Positions 1 to 10,267 of a stretch of DNA of 26,251 nucleotides are shown in pieces. The notes below the pieces were generated by a model, which ran no database searches, had not been told where the DNA came from, and saw only the letters and a program-made list of their open reading frames with translations. The DNA comes from Pelargonium cotyledonis (lineage: Eukaryota > Streptophyta > Magnoliopsida > Geraniales > Geraniaceae). How positions within the stretch are numbered: the stretch's first letter is position 1; every line of letters begins with the position of its first letter. The DNA is taken from positions 1 to 26,251 of the forward strand of contig JAYMTA010000597.1 of NCBI GenBank assembly GCA_036897625.1, read 5' to 3'. A program made the position numbers and the translations under genes.

Positions 1-470
1 GTTTAAAACCCCCCAGCCTCCCATTAAGCTTAGCGGGACTGGAGTTTTGGGCCCGTTGGGTTGGGCGGTTTGGCGGGGGCGGGCTGTTAACGAGCGGTTT
101 AGCAGATTCAGCGAGTTACCGGATTTTTTCGCACACCTTAGCCAAAAGTAACAAAAAAAATATTTTAGGGTGTTCATGTGCAAATTGTCTCAAGTACATG
201 TTAGTTACATGTAATTACCCCTATATACAAATGTACATAAATCTAATAAATTTTGGCATAGCAAAAACCAAATCTATGATATATTACCACCACAAATAAA
301 ATTCAATTATTATAATCATCCAAGTAAATTTGTAGTATATACACTCACCCAAGTCATATTGTAAAAGTCAAAACTCATTCATATGGTCAACAACGTTAGA
401 ATTTGTTTAAATTAAAAATCACAAATTTAATATGTCAACAATGTGTATTATTGTTTTCTAGCACATAATT
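1..470. other. intergenic DNA with GC-rich transposon-like edge
   Basis: The first 130 bases are GC-rich and rich in GGGC/CGGG words (for example gggcgggctgttaacgagcgg), in sharp contrast with the AT-rich DNA after them. Similar GC-rich islands recur at 1141-1310, 1755-1880 and 3985-4330. That pattern is usual for termini of non-autonomous DNA transposons in plants, but I could not pair two ends or see a target duplication here. Positions 130-470 are AT-rich with no ORF or motif I recognise. Confidence 0.3.
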
Positions 471-597
471 ACTCGGTACATGTTTTTTTTTTAATAAGTA
501 ACGGGTCATCATACTCGAAGTAACAATGTTTCTCACTCTCTTAAGGAAACGTCACTCTAAACTCCACCCCACAAATCTCATCTCATACCCTCGATAA

Positions 598-621
598 AGA
601 GGCTCGAATTCGAGACCTCAT
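598..621. repeat. palindrome around CTCGAATTCGAG
   Basis: A 12-bp perfect palindrome, ctcgaattcgag (about 603-614), lies in a gaggctcgaattcgagacctc context. Sequences of this form occur in many plant genomes within tRNA-derived or LTR-related repeats, where they resemble a Pol III B box on the - strand. No tRNA fold is visible around it, so it is recorded only as repeat-derived sequence. Confidence 0.3.
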
Positions 622-719
622 AAGGAATTCAAAGTGTTTTAACCACAACATGTCTTACTACTTAATAAATGTTTGTTCATGTTAAACTTGATTACAATTC
701 AAAACGTTAAACTGATAAG

Positions 720-900
720 TGGAGCGTGTGTATCAAGTGGTGAAAAACTTCACATTCTTTCGATGTGTGATCCATTAACACTTTCTCTCACGTGCATGCC
801 AGATAACACAACAGGCCTTGCATGTGAACTGAGAAGGCAGATAACAAAAACGGGTCACTAGGCATAAACTAAATCAAAACAAAACAACTTTGATATCATG
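720..900. repeat. dispersed LTR-like repeat, copy A
   Basis: This is the first of three related copies. It shares aacttcacattctttc, the following atgtg-gat-cattaaca stretch and tttctctcacgt-catg with the copy at 2281-2480. It ends near ttgatatcatgataaac, a degraded form of the motif that closes copy B. The copies are diverged by point changes and indels, so this is an old family. The repeat contains a 62-residue ORF that matches nothing I know and is not treated as a gene. Confidence 0.55.
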
Positions 901-1140
901 ATAAACTAAAAACAAAAAAAACAAAAATGATGTATTCTTTAACTGCAATCTATGTGACCAATATTACAATAATTGGTCTATATAAAAGTTAAACCTAAGC
1001 AAGTAGGAAATAGAAAAACCTAAGTGAACAGTTAAAAACCTAAGGAATTAATGGGAAAACCTTAACAAATAGGAAAAGACTACAAAAATACCAAACTACC
1101 CTTATAACAAATACTAGTATATGCTAATACCCCCTCCTAG
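901..1140. other. intergenic, no feature seen
   Basis: AT-rich sequence with several A-runs and loosely repeated aaacctaag words at about 1000-1070. No coding potential, RNA gene or recognisable element. Confidence 0.5.
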
Positions 1141-1310
1141 GGCTGTTCACGGGCGGTGATCCACCCCGTTGGGCCGGATTGAAATTCCACCAGCTCGATC
1201 ATTTTGGGTTTGGAAATTTCTACCGTTCACCGCCCCGCTCACTGGTGAAAGTCACGGGTTCTAGCGAGCGGGTTGATCCGTAACCCGATGATTCTATTTT
1301 CGAGCATGAA
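1141..1310. mobile_element. GC-rich transposon-like end
   Basis: The stretch opens abruptly with agggctgttcacgggcggtg and stays GC-rich, with repeated ccgttcaccgccc and gcgagcgggtt words. Openings of the form GGGCTGTTCACGGGC recall hAT-type MITE ends in plants, which is a recollection and not a match I could test. A second GC-rich block at 1755-1880 could be its other end, with the AT- and GA-rich segment between as interior. The inverted similarity between the two blocks is weak and no target duplication is visible. Confidence 0.3.
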
Positions 1311-1551
1311 AAACATGCATGTTCTTAATAGATCTTAATTTATTAAACCCTAACTCTTTGTTTTCTGTTTTTGATCTGGTATTTTACCAGAGATCTTAAT
1401 AGATTTGTTGAAGAGTTTGGAAGAGAAAAGTGTGAATCGGCAAAATCGTCATTGGTGAAAGAGAGACAGAGAGAAAATCAAACACAAACGTTGAGAAAAA
1501 TACCGGCAAGGCTTGGATTGATTTGAGTTTGATGAGAGACAGCAAAAAAGA

Positions 1552-1715
1552 GTGAGAAATGAAGATGAGAGGAGAGAGAGAAAGGAAATCTGGAAGAGAG
1601 AGAGAGAGGAAATTTGGAAGAGAGAGAAAGAAAATCTGGAAGATAGAGAGAGAGAGAAAGAGAAAATCTGGGAAAGAGAGGAAATATGGAGAGAAAGAGG
1701 GAGGCTAATAAGAGA
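1552..1715. repeat. GA-rich imperfect tandem repeat, about 24-bp unit
   Basis: A purine-rich tract on the + strand is built from repeats of a unit like gaaatctggaagagagagag, with variants aaatttggaag, aaatctggaag, aaatctgggaa and aaatatggag. The unit is about 24-30 bp, so it stays partly open in one frame and yields an artificial Lys/Glu/Arg/Trp-rich ORF. It reads as slippage-derived low-complexity DNA. A long purine tract could form unusual structure, but nothing suggests a gene. Confidence 0.7.
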
Positions 1716-1989
1716 GAAAACTAATATATATACTAAGTATATTTAGGGTTAGTAGGATGAGAGGGTGGGCGGGTTAGCCTGCGGGTTAGCCTTTCTCTCT
1801 CGTTCGGTGAGCCGTTGATGAGTGGGCGAGCTCATCTGGGCCGTCCGTTGCTCACAGATGAATGGGCGGATGCAAATGGAGTGTCGTCCGTTATTTTTCT
1901 CTAGCCTTCTGCATGTTTCATACTTTCAAGTTGTTCTCCACACAAATTTGCATAAACATGACTTCCACATCCAAAATCCTACATTTTCC

Positions 1990-2215
1990 CAAAATAGAAC
2001 AAACACAAATGAATCCAAACCAACCCAAACTCAAATCAACTCAAATAAACCTTTATGAATCACACCAAAAAAACCAACGAACCAAACTCAAACTAATCAA
2101 ACCAAACAAAACAATTCAAATTAACCAAATTAAATCAAACAAATCCAAATAAACGAATTATCAAACTAATCCAAACAAACTCAAACCAAAATAACCAAAT
2201 CATATAGACAAACAC
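1990..2215. repeat. low-complexity (C/A)AAT-rich tract
   Basis: About 220 bases consist almost only of short words such as caaac, caaat and ccaaa, with nearly no G on the + strand. Two overlapping ORFs run through it, but their composition (Asn, Gln, Lys, Thr, Pro) simply reflects the base composition. Treated as simple-sequence DNA. Confidence 0.7.
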
Positions 2216-2280
2216 AAACGAATATTCAGACCCTATCAGACCAATGTATATGAAAAAAAATATTTATTCCATGATGGATA

Positions 2281-2480
2281 GAGGCTCTGATAGGTAGATG
2301 GCCCGACGTGTACATAAAGTGGTGAGAAACTTCACATTCTTTCAATGTGAGATACATTAACATTTTCTCTCACGTACATGTCAGATATCAAAACGGACTC
2401 TGCAAGTGGACCAAGAAGGAAGGCAACAGAGGCATGCCACTAGTCCCAAACCAAACGAGGCTCTGATATCATGTGAAATT
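2281..2480 (-). repeat. LTR-like repeat, copy B, with tRNA-iMet-type primer-binding motif
   Basis: This copy is homologous to 720-900. It is bracketed by two aggctctgata words about 180 bp apart. The second, ggctctgatatcatg at 2461-2475, is the reverse complement of tgatatcagagcc. That differs by one base from the primer-binding site TGGTATCAGAGC that many plant LTR retrotransposons use (complement of the initiator Met tRNA 3' end). I infer a remnant of an LTR or TRIM-like element oriented on the - strand. No gag or pol is present and LTR boundaries are not clear. Confidence 0.45.
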
Positions 2481-2689
2481 TCATAAACTCACATTTATTT
2501 TAAAAGTGAGCTCAACACGTGCACAACCGAGGACATTTTTTTACCACACATGGGTCATTGCAGGCATGTCTATGTGCAAACAGACAGGAGACCACATGTG
2601 GATGCAACATAAATGGGTTACTTTCGGGCTAAAGTATGGATCATAACTATATCTAACACCATTTCAAACTTGAATTCAACTAAAAAGTT

Positions 2690-2785
2690 TAAGTTGATAC
2701 GCGGGTGGTCCAACGCGTATATAAAGTGGTGACAAACTTCATATTCTTTCGATGAGGGATACGTTACGCAAATGGAAAGTTTTTG
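2690..2785. repeat. LTR-like repeat, copy C (truncated)
   Basis: The stretch tataaagtggtgacaaactt, then catattctttcgatgaggga, matches the start of copies A and B but stops after about 70 bp. It shows that the family is dispersed and fragmentary in this flank. No coding content. Confidence 0.5.
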
Positions 2786-2789
2786 ATAC

Positions 2790-3985
2790 AAAACTCTCTT
2801 CAAATGAGAGCTAATTAAAAGCTCATCTACGCCTTTAAGAAAAATAATCAAGAAACTAGACTAAACCAAAAGATACGGTGAAAACTGCTTGGGCGCCACG
2901 TGAGTCACTATAATTCGTCGGTTAGTCTTATGTTTTTTTTTAGTATCATCAACCTTGATTCAGATCCCAAAACGTTTTACCTAATTAATACATGGAAAAG
3001 AAGACCAACTATAGTTTGACCATAAGATAGGATGAACTTGGATTATAGGAAACAAAGATGGAGAGAGAAGCTGGTCTTGCAGCAGGAACGTGGTTGACTT
3101 GGTATAATTCTTCGTTATACTGTTTGGTGATGTACCATTTGCATGAGAATTTCTCGAGCTACAGTGGTGTCGAAAACAATGAGACAAACCCTAAAACCTA
3201 CACAAGCCTTAACTAGAGAGAGATATGAATTTTAAAGATGATAATTAGGGTAAGGTAGTGTATTAATGTAATGGTATTAGAGTTGGGTGTTCTTGTAATG
3301 AGGTATATGAACTAAGAAGGTTAAGAATTGTAAGGCCATGATAACAAAATTAAAAATCAATAAGTAGTGATTAGATGTGACAATTCAGTTGGTCTACTGG
3401 ATTTGGTTCGAGCCCATTCGAGCTCGAGCCGCAGATTTACTTTTCAAGTTTTAGCTCGGGGGCCTCCTGTAACTTATTTTAACTATTAAAATTTATTTAC
3501 TTCAAATTTTGGAATACAAACTGTTATCCTTTTAATCTGGCTCTCTAATATGTTAATTAACATTCTAAAATTTTCCAATTATCAAAATTCCAAGTTATGA
3601 CTTACAATTATCAAATTTTAGCAAATATATCCACTAACCATTATAACATATATACCTAAAATTTATAACAAATACATCTCAAGATTAAAATATTCACAAT
3701 ATTGCTAACATATTTCTCATTCATAATTTTTTATTCACTTCCATAAAAAAAATTCCAATATACCAATACTACAATAGTAAATTTTCACCTTCACACTGAA
3801 AAAATAACTCTAGAAGTATCAAACTTGATTATGTATATTTTGAGTTGTTAGATGTGAACTTATTTAATTCTCATATTTTAAGTTATCATTTCATTAATAT
3901 TATTTATATTAACTCAAAACAAAAAGTTAGATGTACAAAATGACCTAATTATAAACCAGTAATCCATCATTTTACTCATTTCCAT
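2790..3985. other. intergenic, AT-rich, no gene seen
   Basis: Scattered short ORFs of up to about 77 codons on the - strand lack any recognisable motif and overlap repeat-like DNA. The stretch at about 3395-3460 (ggttcgagcccattcgagct) is GC-rich and resembles the transposon-like islands elsewhere in this flank. From 3480 to 3985 the sequence is strongly AT-rich. I see no RNA gene or regulatory element I can support. Confidence 0.5.
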
Positions 3986-4330
3986 AAAATAAAAAGTATC
4001 GGGTGGCCCACATGTCAAACTGTTAGGCCCGTTTCATTAATGCGACATTTTTTATCCGAATCATTAGCAAACTATTTAAGTTTGAAGGCCCGACCCATTA
4101 CAAACGGGCCGAATGTGGTATGGCCCGCATGCCAGAAGCCCAATTGGTCGCGGCAATCAGAGATCAATTAAATGGTTGGATTTGGCTGAAGACACAAGCA
4201 CACGACACGATTTTTGCCCGATCCAAACACGACTCACTTTCGGTTCATGTAGAGAAAACCGCACAACTTAGCACACTTTGGGTCTAAAAATTGAACCCGA
4301 CCGGACTTGCGGGCTCTAGGTTGGACTTTT
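3985..4330. mobile_element. GC-rich repeat with cggg/cccg words, possible DNA-transposon remnant
   Basis: The segment contains repeated words such as ggcccgtttcattaatgcg, gcccgacccattacaaacgg, gatttttgcccgatcc and gaacccgaccggacttgcgg. It is embedded in AT-rich DNA just upstream of the SC35 gene. Similar word-rich repeats are common as decayed MITE or hAT-related sequence in plants. I could not define termini or target duplications. Its position means it may lie within the SC35 promoter region. Confidence 0.3.
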
Positions 4331-4361
4331 GGCCCATTTCGCCCCCCCTTGTGAAAGCATT

Positions 4362-4384
4362 AAAAAAAAAAAAAAAAAAAAAAA
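4362..4384. repeat. A23 homopolymer
   Basis: An uninterrupted run of 23 A lies about 130 bp upstream of the SC35 start codon, just before the probable 5' leader. Poly(dA:dT) tracts near plant promoters often exclude nucleosomes. It could equally be the tail of an old retroposed insertion. Its length may be inexact because homopolymers are hard to sequence. Confidence 0.8.
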
Positions 4385-4515
4385 TCATTGCAATTTAGGT
4401 CTGCCAAAACCCATCCATTCAAAACTCCTCCGCCTCAAAATCGAGCCCTTGCATAAAAACCCAATTTTTATCCGCCACTTCTCAGATAGTCTCAGTCGCT
4501 CCGAGACCATTACCA

Positions 4516-7138
4516 ATGTCGCATTTTGGTCGATCGGGTCCTCCAGACATCAGAGACACCTTCTCCCTCCTCGTTCTCAACATCACTTTCCGTAATTTCC
4601 CTTCTTCGCCGTTTCTCAATCTTATCTCTTCTCCACTTTCTGATTCTTCTTCTTACTTTCTTCAGGAACCTCCGCTGATGATCTCTTCCCTCTCTTTGAC
4701 AAGTACGGCAAGGTCGTCGATGTTTTCATCCCCAGAGACCGAAGGTATGTGTATGTATTTACGTATATGTATGCTTCGATTTATGCTTTTGTTCCTGAAT
4801 GTGACGAGTGGTTTTCTGGTAAATGAAGGACCGGTGATTCGCGAGGTTTTGCGTTTGTAAGGTACAAGTATGCTGATGAGGCCCAGAAGGCTGTTGAGAA
4901 GCTAGATGGTTTGTTCTTTTTCTTTTCTCAGTCTTAAATTTCAGATTTTGGAAGGTGGGTTTTATTTGGTTCGCACTTTTTATTTGGATTGTGCTGTGTT
5001 TCTTCTCAGGAAAGGTTGTGGACGGCAGAGAGATTGCTGTTCAGTTCGCCAAGTATGGCCCAAATGCAGAGAAAATGTAATATTCTATTTATATTCAACT
5101 TTTATGTATATATGGTTTTTAATTGTATTGAAATTAAACTTGATAGTATGTCAAAACTGAAATTAACATAAGTTTAACCTAAATAAACAACAAAATAATA
5201 TTTAATATATGTCTTATGGAGGTAGTGACATAAGTAATGGGTCCTTACAATATTGGAACAAAACTTGTTGTAGTTGGAAGTGGCGAAGTATATAGTCTTA
5301 AGTCTAAAAATCTGATTTTAAGACTATAGGAGTGGGCACTGTATAATCTTTTGGAATCGATATGTACTTTAGTGAAAATTTTGAATTTTAAAGCTGTCAA
5401 AATAGGTTTTTCTGGGATATTTCAGCTATGTAAGTTGCTTTATTCTTTTTTTATGGTTTTGAACAGTTTTTCACTCCAACTTTTTTGTTGTACCGTTCAG
5501 TAATTTTATATTTATTAGAAATGTGTTCACGTGTTCTTGTGTATATTTCATATTGAATTTTATTTGTATCACACTGTTTTACTTATAATAGAATATTTAT
5601 TTAAATTTAAAGTTTGTTTTTTTTCAAACATGAAGCTATAGTTGGTCCCTTTTGTATGATGTTTACTTGTTGCAGTCAGGTTTTTGTAATTTGCAATGAC
5701 TTCATTGGTGGTTTGGTTTATACTTTATATGCATGTTAACCATGTTTTGCATGAGCTGTTTAGTTGAGTTATGCATTATTTGTGTTATTTTTTTTCATCT
5801 TCAGCCATAAGGGGAAGGTATCTGAGTCATCCTCAAAGCCTAAAACAAGGTCAAGAAGCCGCAGCCCTCCTCCAAGGTAAGGATCCATTTTTGGTATCGT
5901 CTCTGATACTTATCAGATTTGTGTTTCATCCTTGCTTCTTTTTTTGTGGGGTGTAGTGTAGTGTAGTGATGGTATTGCCCTTTTGATATCCTCAAATTGG
6001 TACTCTCTTTGCATTCCCTGAAGGTAGTAAAGATTGACTGAATTGCATCTGCCCTACTTGGCACCTTAGCTGGCAGTTTTAAGCAACCAGGGACTTGTCT
6101 CTTAGTTCTGAAAAAGCTTGCTTAGTTTGGAACAATGGCTATAGTTATTCTCAAATAGTTAGGACATCCAAGCAAGAACCAATATGAATTTATTTTAAGA
6201 AACTCAGATGAAAAGGCTTTGATTGGCTTGCAACATTAATTTTAGTCATTGGATGTGGATGCATGTTTTATGTTGTAAGATCATGTTTTCACTGTATCCT
6301 CATCTGAGGTTGCCATTTGTCTTTCTATCCTTGCATGTAGGTATTTGTCCAAAAGACTTGTTTTTGTGTGGTCAGTAGTCTAAATTACTATTGAATGTTC
6401 CTTCTCTATTCCGGTATTTCCATTTCCTGCAATGTGCAGGCTTGTTGGTAATTTGAAGCAACACCTTCTGACTTTTATTTGGTTTATAATTAATCTTGCC
6501 TGCTGAATATTACAACTCAATGTACTATATACTTGCTGTATGTGACTAATAGAACAAAATTTAGGTATCGAGATGAATACAGGGACAGGGACGTTAGGAG
6601 GAGGAGCCGCAGTAGAAGTAGGGATAGATATGATCGTGACAGGTCTCATAGGAGGGAGAGTGACTATCGTCGCCGAACTAGGAGTCGTAGTGCCAGTCCG
6701 GATCGTAACAAAAACCGTGGACGAGGAAGATATGATGAAGAGAGGCGCGCTCGTAGTAGGTCGTATGACAGGTATCAGTTTGTCTTAATTGTGTTCCTAA
6801 TTCAGATATCAATATTCAATTTAACTTATGAACTCATTCTGTATGTTTATTGTTAAAGTGCTTCGCCTGCTCGACGTAGCCCCAGTCCTAATAGAAGGCC
6901 ATCTCCGCGAAGAGCCTCTCCTAGGGGTGATGGTAATGGAAACAATAATAATGAACACTCACCTGCTCCAAAGAGTGTTTCACCAGGTGGTCAACCTGCA
7001 ACTTTTCGAAGTCCAGCTGCCGCTAATTCTGATGTTGATGTGAGTTTTTGACTTTTTGTTCGTTGTTTTATGTTCAATTTTACTTAGATGATAGTAGCTG
7101 AATTAAATTTATGTCTGCAATATGTTCTGCAGGAATGA
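4516..7138 (+). CDS. SC35: SC35-type serine/arginine-rich splicing factor (8 coding exons, 255 aa)
   Basis: Nuclear SR protein expected to bind exonic pre-mRNA elements and help select splice sites in early spliceosome assembly. Coding exons: 4516-4591, 4666-4744, 4829-4908, 5010-5076, 5805-5876, 6565-6771, 6859-7039, 7133-7138. All introns are GT-AG and reading frame is kept across every junction (768 nt). Residues 1-15 (MSHFGRSGPPDI...) match the conserved SC35 start, which fixes the ATG. The RRM spans about 16-95, with RNP2 LLVLNI at 18-23 and RNP1 RGFAFVRY at 57-64; FIPRDRRTGDSRGF joins the two halves. Residues 112-205 are an RS domain (RSRSRSPPPR, RRRSRSRSRDRYD, RTRSRSASPD). The tail is SP-rich and ends in Asp-Val-Asp-Glu. 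It is somewhat shorter than my recollection of the Arabidopsis protein (about 300 aa), mostly in the RS/SP region. Introns 4 and 5 (728 and 688 nt) are the long ones. SR genes often autoregulate by alternative splicing, but no poison exon was identified. The exon-intron model is well supported; UTR limits are not. Confidence 0.93.
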
Positions 7139-9404
7139 TGTATTCGGGTATCTTTGTGATTGAAAAAAAAATCTTTGGCACAACTTATCATCTGTAGCTG
7201 CTTTACCCTGGGAAGGACCTGTTGAATTTGAATATTATTATTATGATATGGAATGCTAATATTTTGACGCCTTGGGAACTTTTGAAGGTTAATAGTTTCT
7301 CTGTTAGACTACATGTATCCATTGACTTTGCCTAGCTTTGGAGCTGTTTCTCTATTATGTTTTGAAGTTTTGTTATTTTGCATTTGCTTCTGTCTTCTTT
7401 TTTCTGCTTAAATTTTTTTATTGGATATATTTTGTTTGCTTGTGTTCATATATTAGATTATGTCACCTCCTTATAGTAGAAGTTTAAATGAGCATTTTTT
7501 TTGTAAGTCAACATAATGGCCTTCATTAGTTTTGTTCAGGAAGAGTGTACGTGGCTGATTGGCAAAGCTGTAGTATCGGCTGATGTTATATTACCTTCAC
7601 CGTGATTGGTATCATTTTTTGCTGGTTGCATCTTACACTGAGATAACAATTTCGGGTGATGTCATAAACTGGTAAGGTTTAGAAACTACTCGTCTCATAC
7701 CTGTTGGCTTTGAGAAACCTGCCTAACCATGTTTCTTGTTATTTGGTTTCCGAAATTTGGTTCGAGTTTTTAGTAGCTGTGATGGCCTAAAGGGTTTTGG
7801 AATCTACATGCATTGATTGATGCTGATGAAGTTAAATGTAGTACAAGATACTCAGTTCTAATTCTGATATCTCTCTGCTGTGCCGAGTTAAAAACATTGT
7901 TCCATGAGGTTTGCCATGGTTACAGTTTTTCAACATAATTTAATAATCTTTGGGTTATTTGGTTAAAATCAGGCTTTTAGAGTTTTCTAATATATATTTC
8001 CATTGTATGCCAAGACATTTTAGTACAGGTGCATGTAACTGTAGAGCTGGTAGCTGTCATACCATGTTACAGCACACAAGATCGCTGTGATGTGATGGCC
8101 GATATCTTCTAATCGGCTGTTGCTGCATTTTTTTTCCGAACCATCCCATCTATAATATGCTGCTTTGGTTGGCGTCGATGAATGAAACCTATTTTTGTAG
8201 CTGGTTGCTGTTGGCTGTAGCAGACTGCCTTGTGTCTTTTCATAGTTGGTAGCTGAGTTAGCCATGTTGGTACCATTTGGAGCTGTTTCCGGGGAATCGC
8301 TTCAGATTCATGTTTGATTGTTGTGTTGCATTGCATTGCCATGGGGTTGTCACCTTGCTGATGTAGTCACCTTGTTTCTGTTCTTTCTTGCTTTTCTTTT
8401 TTTCTTTTTTTTAGGGCTTCAAGCACAAACCCTTGTACTTCTCTAGGATCTTGAATCTTAGAAAAGTTAATTTTTTAACCATTGAAGTAGATGGAAACCT
8501 TTGTAATTGCTCAAACAGTGCGTTTACATATCTACTTGGTGACCTGATTTTCCTGAAGCAGTTAAGTAACCCAATTGTTATTTTTTATGAATTTCAAAAG
8601 CATGCAAGTAAAATCTCTAGTACCCTACACAAACTCTACCATAAACATTCCATAGTCATTTTATGGACACAATCGCTCTTGGAACGTTGTTAAACCATTA
8701 GTCTCTTACCGTAGAAGAGTTTTGTCTACTATATTTCAGGTGTAGCGGATGGGTTAGCAGGTTTTGGATACTTCTTTTCTTACGGTATGGGGTTCTTGAG
8801 CATGCCCGTGAACTTGCGGTTGATACTTTTAAACCGTTTTACCATACACTAACTAATCCACATTCGAGGTTCGTTGACAGTTAAAATCTTCATCTCTCCT
8901 CATAGGAGCGTTAAGCAAAGATAGAATAATCCCAGATACTTTTAAATAATCCTATTTTGAAACGAGAATAAATCCAAGACAATAATCAATTGGGATACCA
9001 AATTGACAAAATAGATATACCAAGGCCACAGAATTTATACTAAGAATACATATTCAAATATATGGGAGATTGGTTATACCAATTCACAGTTCTTAAAGTA
9101 AACCAAGATATAACCAAGCCAAAACAAAAGTTTACAGCTCAACTCATCTAAAACCAAGGAAAAGAGATCCCATAAATTAAACCTAGTGAATGGGCATTAA
9201 GATGAGCACTGAAAAACATGGGAAATTTATGGACCTAAAACCAGATCAGCAATAGTCCATAGCTATGCTGGACATGTTAAACCCTAAAACATAAATTCCC
9301 CAAACCCACAATGCAAGGTCAAATAATATAATAGCATATCCCCCCGGTAGCAATTAAACAAAACCAGACAGAAAGTAGGCAACCCAGGTTAGAACTAAAT
9401 CAAG
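7139..9404. other. convergent intergenic space with both 3' UTRs
   Basis: The SC35 stop (7138) and DUF4057 stop (9405) face each other across 2.27 kb. Part must be the two 3' UTRs. I found no clear-cut polyadenylation signal that fixes either end. Positions 7139-8400 are T-rich with unspliced-UTR or intron-like composition and several short antisense ORFs without homology I recognise. Positions 8400-9300 are AT-rich and unremarkable. No transposon ends or RNA genes were seen. Confidence 0.5.
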
Positions 9405-10228
9405 TTAAACCAATGCAATGCTGCTATCCCCACCCGGGGGCTTGCGTGCTCCGCGAAGGTTTTCTCGAGACTCTGCCTTCCCGTCAGCAAAGATGTTACT
9501 GCCACTCATCTCTCGCAGTTTTGCAGAACTTAATGGCTTCTCAACAGATGATGGAGAGGCATCACCCTTGAATATGTCCTTTCCCGAGAGATGTGCGAAT
9601 TTCTGGTTAGATATTTTCTTTGCCGTCTTCGACACAGGCTCCTCTGTAGACATTATACTGCTCTGACCTCCAGCAGGCTATGGAATTTCAAAATATGAAC
9701 CCAGTTAGATATTTGAATTCTATATTGGAGAACATAGCAATGTGGGTCTATCTACCTATGTATATTATGGAAGAAATATGAGGGCAAGACGAGCCAACTT
9801 CGGAGGAAATGATAATTATTAACTAGCAAAGGAAACCATGCATCCAATAGCTGTATATTATAAATATCTACGATTATAGAAATGCCAAGGCACTGATCCT
9901 AAGCATTTTTAGTACCAAGATGTTGGGGATAAATCTAAATATGCTAACTAGATGATGCATTAACCTAGGCTCTTTCACCATAGGCATAATTAATTGATTT
10001 AGCAAATTTCCTCTACACAAAAGCGGTGATGGGAGGACGGGAAATTATGCTGCAGGTACATTATAGTTTCTTGAGACTTAAATGAAGCATGGGTAATCTG
10101 TTAACTTCTATAAACAATTTTATTGCAAATTTTGTCAAGTCATATATTGATTAATTTTTTCTTCCCCTTAAACCAGCAGCTGTCATACTTGACAAATCAT
10201 CCAAACTAAGAATATAAGTATATGTGTT

Positions 10229-10267
<39 letters not shown>

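Noticed and set aside
1552-1746. ORF rich in Arg/Glu/Lys/Trp
   Set aside because: Direct product of the GA-rich tandem repeat.
2281-2480. Cassandra (5S-rRNA-bearing TRIM)
   Set aside because: The primer-binding motif fits, but no 5S-like sequence is visible in the adjacent DNA.
4329-4595. 88-codon + strand ORF over the SC35 start
   Set aside because: It reads a poly-A run as poly-Lys and then SC35 exon 1 in the wrong frame.
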